Shown: piece by piece, positions 60,049-64,000 of the stretch | Layout: every line of letters begins with the position of its first letter | Position numbering within the stretch: position 1 is the first letter of the stretch | Assembly: GCA_030430075.1 (NCBI GenBank) | Contig: JAUIGN010000004.1 | Span: forward strand, 124,001-188,000 | Reading direction: 5' to 3' | From: a bacterium | GTDB taxonomy: Bacteria > Planctomycetota > Planctomycetia > Pirellulales > Pirellulaceae | DNA length: 64,000 nt | Made by a program: the position numbers and the translations under genes | The notes under the pieces: model-generated | What the model saw: only the letters and a program-made list of their open reading frames with translations | What the model was told of the DNA's origin: nothing | The model's database searches: none

Positions 60049-61010
60049 CCGACGACACGCCGCAGGGCGTCGATCACGGGTTGCGACCGATCGGCGTCCG
60101 ATCCGTGCTGCTTGTCCTGTTGATTACGATTCTCTGGTCCGGTAATCCGGTCGCCGTCCGGTACAGCGTCGATACGCTGCCCCCGGTCTTCGTCGCCGCC
60201 GTCCGGTTTACGCTTGCCACCCTGCTGATGTACGTATGGTGCTGCGCCGAGGGGAGTCGGTTGCGGTTGCGCCCCGGCCAGGGGGTTCCCTGCATCCTGG
60301 CGGGGATCGGCATGTTCCTGCAGATCGCCACATTCAATGTGGGCGTGACGATGTCCAGTTCGTCCCACGCCACGATGTTGGTCAATACGTATGTGTTTTG
60401 GGTGCTCATCATCGAACACCTGATCTTGCGTTCGGCAGGCTGGCAAGTCCGCAAATTCGTCGGGGTCTTGCTGGCCGCGGTCGGCGTCGTGCTGGTCGTG
60501 ACCAGATCCGGCGATTCCGGCATGGCGGCCGAGTCCGGCGACGTGCCGACACTGAGGGGAGACCTGATCTTGCTGGGCAGCGCCTTGATCCTGGCATGCA
60601 AGACGCTGTACGTGAAGTCGGCCCTGCGAAAGATTGAACCAGGCAAGCTGGTCTTCTGGCAGAACCTGGTCAGTGTCGGCTTGTTCTTTGCCTGGAGCGG
60701 TTTGACCGAGACGGTCGACGCTTCGCGGGTCACTTCGGCGACGGTCCTGGCGATCGCCTACCAGGGGATCTTTGTGGGCGGGCTCTGCTTCGCCATCCAG
60801 GCCGTCCTGCTTCGCCATCACGCGGCATCGCAGATCGCCGTGTTCAGTTTTGCCACCCCGCTGTGCGGTGTGTTGCTGGCTGTCTTGCTGCGCGGCGACC
60901 CGCTGACGCCCTGGCTGTTTCTGGCGGCCGCCTGCGTGGCCATCGGCATCCTGCTGGTCAACCTCCGCCCACCCCCGCCTCAGCTTGCACGCCAACCGTC
61001 CGGGGATTAA
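60045..61010 (+). CDS. DMT/EamA family transporter
   Basis: This 321-residue membrane protein has ten hydrophobic helices in two EamA repeats; repeat 1 starts VLLVLLITILWSGNPVAVRY and repeat 2 begins near DLILLGSALILACKTLYVKSAL. The conserved proline-rich ends (PPVFVAAVRF) and GVLLAAVGVVLVV are typical. Such proteins export amino acids, nucleotides or other small metabolites. ATG 60045 overlaps the upstream dehydrogenase gene (ATGA) and the next gene starts 10 bases after its stop, so the three are probably translated from one message. The compound handled is unknown. Confidence 0.92.
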   Translation: MTDDTPQGVDHGLRPIGVRSVLLVLLITILWSGNPVAVRYSVDTLPPVFVAAVRFTLATLLMYVWCCAEGSRLRLRPGQGVPCILAGIGMFLQIATFNVGVTMSSSSHATMLVNTYVFWVLIIEHLILRSAGWQVRKFVGVLLAAVGVVLVVTRSGDSGMAAESGDVPTLRGDLILLGSALILACKTLYVKSALRKIEPGKLVFWQNLVSVGLFFAWSGLTETVDASRVTSATVLAIAYQGIFVGGLCFAIQAVLLRHHAASQIAVFSFATPLCGVLLAVLLRGDPLTPWLFLAAACVAIGILLVNLRPPPPQLARQPSGD

Positions 61011-61020
61011 GACTCTCCTT

Positions 61021-62625
61021 ATGACGACCTATGATGGAATCATCCTGGGGGCAGGGCACAACAGCCTGATTGTCCAGGCGTACCTCGGGCGGGCCGGATT
61101 GCGGACCGTCTGCTTGGAACAAGGGGAATCCGCCGGGGGAGGGTTGGCGACCGTCGCGTTTCCTCCGGGCACTCGTTTTCTGCACAACACCCATTCGTTC
61201 TATCACCGCGGTCTGACGACGCTGCCCTGGTATCGGGACTTGGATCTGCGGTCGCTGGGGGCCGTCTATCTGCAGCCGGACCTGAACGTGGCCATGCTCT
61301 GCCGTGACGGGCGGTCGCTGCAATGGTGGTCACGGTTTGAACGCACGGTCGAGTCGTTTGCGCGGTTCAGCGAACGCGATGCAGAGACGCTGCGGCGCTG
61401 GAGGGAAGCCTTTCTGCCCATCGTCCGGCACGTGCTTATCCCGGAATCGCAGCACCCGCCGCTACCCGCCGCGGAACGTCAGGCAGCGCTCCAGCAGACG
61501 GCGGCGGGGCGACTGTTGTTAGAGACGAGCCGGCTCTCGCCGCTGGAATTCGTCAATCGCGAGTTTGAGCATCCGGCGGTTCGAGCCGCCCTGTTGTTCT
61601 TTAACGGACTGCGCGAGGTGGACCTGCGGTTGGCCGGATTCGGTCACCACATTCCGGCCCTGCTCGCATCCGACGCAATGGCCCAAATGTGTGTCGGCGG
61701 TTCGCGTCAACTTGCCCAAGCCTTACTGCGTGCGGTGGAACGGTCGGGCGGCAGCGTGCGCACCAACACCCGTCCGGCGCGGATTCTGGTCGAGCATGGC
61801 AGGGCGGTCGGTGTCGTGACGGACCGCGGTGAGTCATTTCGAGCGACCCGCTTCGTTGCCTCCGGACTGAATCCGCAACAGACGTTCCTCGAGTTGATCG
61901 ATCATCGCTTCTTGCCCGCCGAGTGGGTCGGGCGGGCAAGAAATTTTCGCTACAACCGGCTGGCGCCCCTGTTCGCGCTCAACCTCAACCTGCAGGAACC
62001 GCCCCGCTACCGGACGGAAACGGCCGGCGAACTGGATGAGGCGTTGATGGTGATCCTGGGGCTGGAACGGAGCGAGCAATTCCAGGAGATTGTGGAACAT
62101 CACCAGCGGGGAGCGATTCCGCCACCGGTCATGTGGGGAAGCTGCCCCACCCGGTTTGACTCCAGTCAGGCGCCCGAGGGAAGGCATACGGCATTCATGT
62201 GGGAGAAGTTGCCCTATCATCTCCAGGGCGATGCGGCTCGTTGGGACCGCCAGGGCGAAGCCCACGGAGAGCAATTGCTGGCCACCTGGAAACGCTACGC
62301 GCCAAACTTGGAGGGAGCCGTGATCGGGCACCTGGTAAGGACGCCCCTGGATGTTGAGCGGACCTTGCCCAACATGCGGTTCGGCGATCTCCTGGTGGGT
62401 TCGTTCGAGAATGGGCAAGTCGGCTACGATCGGCCGTTTCCGGGTGCCGGCCATTACCGGGGCCACCTGGACGGCCTGTATCTATGTGGCTCGAGCAGTC
62501 ATCCGGGAGGTAACATCACCGGGTTGCCCGGCTACAATTGCGCCCAGGTGCTGCTTGGCGATCTGGGGATCGAGGCGGACTGGCTCCCGGAACCACTGGC
62601 CGATCATTACGCGCGGCTGGGGTAG
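61021..62625 (+). CDS. FAD-dependent oxidoreductase (phytoene desaturase/PYROXD2-like)
   Basis: The 534-residue enzyme begins with a Rossmann motif, YDGIILGAGHNSLIVQAYLGRAG (GAGHNS at 10-15), then the acidic strand end CLEQGESAGGG, the FAD contact FLHNTHSFYHRGLT, and the C-terminal signature LYLCGSSSHPGGNITGLPGYNCAQVLL. This combination fits PYROXD2-like or CrtI-like flavoproteins. No carotenoid genes are adjacent, so a carotenoid role is unlikely. ATG 61021 lies 10 bases after the DMT transporter stop, making a three-gene unit with the MDR dehydrogenase. The substrate is unknown. Confidence 0.9.
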   Translation: MTTYDGIILGAGHNSLIVQAYLGRAGLRTVCLEQGESAGGGLATVAFPPGTRFLHNTHSFYHRGLTTLPWYRDLDLRSLGAVYLQPDLNVAMLCRDGRSLQWWSRFERTVESFARFSERDAETLRRWREAFLPIVRHVLIPESQHPPLPAAERQAALQQTAAGRLLLETSRLSPLEFVNREFEHPAVRAALLFFNGLREVDLRLAGFGHHIPALLASDAMAQMCVGGSRQLAQALLRAVERSGGSVRTNTRPARILVEHGRAVGVVTDRGESFRATRFVASGLNPQQTFLELIDHRFLPAEWVGRARNFRYNRLAPLFALNLNLQEPPRYRTETAGELDEALMVILGLERSEQFQEIVEHHQRGAIPPPVMWGSCPTRFDSSQAPEGRHTAFMWEKLPYHLQGDAARWDRQGEAHGEQLLATWKRYAPNLEGAVIGHLVRTPLDVERTLPNMRFGDLLVGSFENGQVGYDRPFPGAGHYRGHLDGLYLCGSSSHPGGNITGLPGYNCAQVLLGDLGIEADWLPEPLADHYARLG

Positions 62626-62752
62626 CCGGCGGCCGGCGTGTTCACCGGAATGGTCTTCGTCTCCTGAACTTGCCGTGCCGCTCGACGTTCAACAACGGTC
62701 TGCTGGATCGGCTGATCGGCAGTCTGGCCATGCGATGGAAAGGTAACCAAAC

Positions 62753-63088
62753 ATGACGGATGCACTTCCGCGGACGATTTCGCGGCCCCTGCAGTTTGAA
62801 AATGGTTGTGCGATTGGAATCAGCAATCGCTGGCAGCAAGGTCAGTATTGTTCGATCCTCACGGCGACCGGCATCGTGGGATGCGGGATCTACGACGTGA
62901 AGACGGCCGGCGAGTTTGGCCAGTTGATCGCGATTGCGAAGGGGACGCCGGAAAACCCCCTGGTCGATCCGGAGGATCTGTTCGACGCCAAGATTGTCGA
63001 TCTGACGCCGGCCGCTCGTGACGCGGGAATTGAAATCGGCATGTGCGGCCGTGATGCCGTGGAACTTCTCCTGGCGGCCGCGAGGTAA
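62753..63088 (+). CDS. DUF1805 (YunC-like) protein
   Basis: This 111-residue protein matches DUF1805: CAIGISNRWQQGQYCSILTATGIVGCGIYDVKTAGEFGQLIAIAKGTPENPLVDPEDLFDAKI. The family has a small alpha/beta fold of unknown function. Two Cys lie in the glycine-rich turn region. ATG 62753 has AAAGG upstream. The gene is on the same strand and about 130 bases after the flavoprotein gene; whether it belongs to the same message is unclear. Confidence 0.88.
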   Translation: MTDALPRTISRPLQFENGCAIGISNRWQQGQYCSILTATGIVGCGIYDVKTAGEFGQLIAIAKGTPENPLVDPEDLFDAKIVDLTPAARDAGIEIGMCGRDAVELLLAAAR

Positions 63089-63255
63089 CCGCAGGTCGAT
63101 TGCTGTCCGCGGTTGCCGTCGCGGGGCGGGTTGCCTGGGTCGCCCGGCTCTGGACGCCCGTCGCGCTTCGATTATGCTACCTGTTCGGTCATCTGACCCG
63201 GCCGGCCTGGCTTTCCCCCAGTTGCCTCCCTCTCCATTCAGAAAAGGAACACGCC

Positions 63256-63885
63256 ATGATGCGTCTCTCCGCCGTTTGCCTGTTCACCATGGTTCTTGTC
63301 GTTCCGGCCGGCCTGGCGACCGCCGAGGACGGTTGGAAGACCCTGTTTGACGGCGAGACGTTGCAGGGATGGAAGGCCAGCGAAAACAAGGACTCGTGGA
63401 AAGTCGTCGATGGCGCATTGGTATGCGACGGTCCGCGCAGCCACCTGTTCTACGTGGGTGAGGATAAGCCGTTTGTGAACTTCGAGTTCAAGGCCGACGT
63501 GATGACTCGGCCCGGTAGCAATGCCGGGATCTACTTCCACACCAGGTATCAGGAAGAAGGCTGGCCGAAGAACGGTTACGAAGCCCAGGTCAACGTGACC
63601 CACAAGGATCCAAAGAAGACCGGCAGTCTTTACGGCGTGGTGAACGTCAGCAAGCCACCCTGCCAGGACAATGAGTATTGGACACAGCACATCATCGTCC
63701 GCGGCAAGCAGATTGTCATCAAGATCAATGGCCAAACGGTGGTTGACTACACCGAGCCCGAGAATCCCCAGCCGCCGGCGAATTTTTCAGGACGCCGCCT
63801 GAGCCAGGGGACATTCGCATTTCAGGCGCACGATCCGCAGAGCGTCGTGCACTTCAAGAACGTCAAAGTCAAACGATTGCCGTAG
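63256..63885 (+). CDS. DUF1080 protein (3-keto-disaccharide hydrolase-like), exported
   Basis: This 209-residue exported protein has a signal peptide (MMRLSAVCLFTMVLVVPAGLATA) followed by the DUF1080 jelly-roll: DGWKTLFDGETLQGW, YVGEDKPFVNFEFKADV, RPGSNAGIYFHTRY, GYEAQVNVTHKDPKKTGSLYG, and a final GTFAFQAHDPQSVVHFKNVKVK. The family contains hydrolases acting on 3-keto-disaccharides and is very frequent in planctomycetes, which use it on polysaccharides. ATG 63256 has AAAAGGA 6 bases upstream; ATG 63259 is equally possible. Confidence 0.93.
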   Translation: MMRLSAVCLFTMVLVVPAGLATAEDGWKTLFDGETLQGWKASENKDSWKVVDGALVCDGPRSHLFYVGEDKPFVNFEFKADVMTRPGSNAGIYFHTRYQEEGWPKNGYEAQVNVTHKDPKKTGSLYGVVNVSKPPCQDNEYWTQHIIVRGKQIVIKINGQTVVDYTEPENPQPPANFSGRRLSQGTFAFQAHDPQSVVHFKNVKVKRLP

Positions 63886-63948
63886 GAGCCACGAGAGAAA
63901 ACCGCTCGGCGCGGCCCTCCGGCCACTGCCCAACGCCGATCGCTACCC

Positions 63949-64000
63949 AATTCGCTCGGCGCGGATCGCTGCCCAATTCGCTCGGCGCGTGTCGCTGCCC
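63949..64000. repeat. 26-bp tandem repeat at the window edge
   Basis: Two 26-base units beginning AATTCGCTCGGCGCG and ending CGCTGCCC lie in tandem (63949-63974, 63975-64000). They differ at two bases. Degenerate forms precede them (CGCTCGGCGCGG near 63903; GATCGCTACCC at 63938-63948), and the array runs past the window, so its length is unknown. Confidence 0.85.

Noticed and set aside
1..64000. CRISPR arrays, prophage, insertion sequences, rRNA operon
   Set aside because: I looked for regular direct repeats with spacers, transposases, integrases and rRNA signatures and saw none.

Overview
The window looks like the chromosome of a member of the Planctomycetota, most likely of the Pirellulales type. 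I infer this from content, because no rRNA gene is present. It is GC-rich and gene-dense on both strands. It carries protein classes typical of planctomycetes: DUF1501 with DUF1549/DUF1553, DUF1552 with DUF1592-family, a PVC-type dehydrogenase/c-type cytochrome giant, DUF1080, several PQQ-like beta-propellers and SapC. Shine-Dalgarno sequences are patchy, and GTG/TTG starts appear several times.

Layout. 1-5.5 kb: glycosyltransferase 2, SAM methyltransferase, NfeD-type membrane protease and a divergent CPA antiporter with a Rossmann domain. 5.6-12.7 kb (minus strand): an export module made of a periplasmic adaptor, a MacB/FtsX-type permease, a small membrane protein and a very large TolC-like lipoprotein, with no ATPase gene beside it. 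13-19 kb: the ribosome-assembly GTPase Der, a 61-residue gene followed by a good terminator, and a DUF1501/DUF1553 pair. 19.6-26.7 kb: SDR, DUF6702-like protein overlapping an M1 peptidase, glutaminyl cyclase, protoporphyrinogen oxidase and tRNA-Leu(GAG). 26.9-33.7 kb: a GAF protein with a degenerate PP2C domain, an unrecognised 625-aa protein coupled to a lipoprotein, a di-heme peroxidase and SapC.

33.9-45.3 kb: a 1,732-residue exported multidomain protein (deacetylase-like, FG-GAP, PVC dehydrogenase, HEAT and c-heme domains), a newly noticed 42-aa membrane peptide, a short Hsp70, and a DUF1552/DUF1592 pair. 45.6-53.6 kb: MOSC, TerB-like, PQQ propeller, a 950-bp non-coding stretch with hairpins, glyA, a lone response regulator, an MFS transporter and an orphan GspF. 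54-64 kb: FIST protein, PQQ propeller, a Cys-motif protein, a repeat protein carrying four copies of a 17-residue helix motif, a coupled dehydrogenase/DMT exporter/FAD oxidoreductase unit, DUF1805 and DUF1080. A 26-bp tandem repeat runs off the right edge.

Much of the content is exported or envelope-associated, with c-type heme motifs in at least four proteins. I see no phage, insertion sequence, CRISPR array or defence island. The least explained items are the four-motif repeat protein (57886-58881), the deacetylase-cytochrome fusion (33942-39140), the ATPase-less exporter, the 625-aa/lipoprotein pair with its adjoining inverted repeat, and the phosphatase-like protein that lacks metal-binding aspartates.
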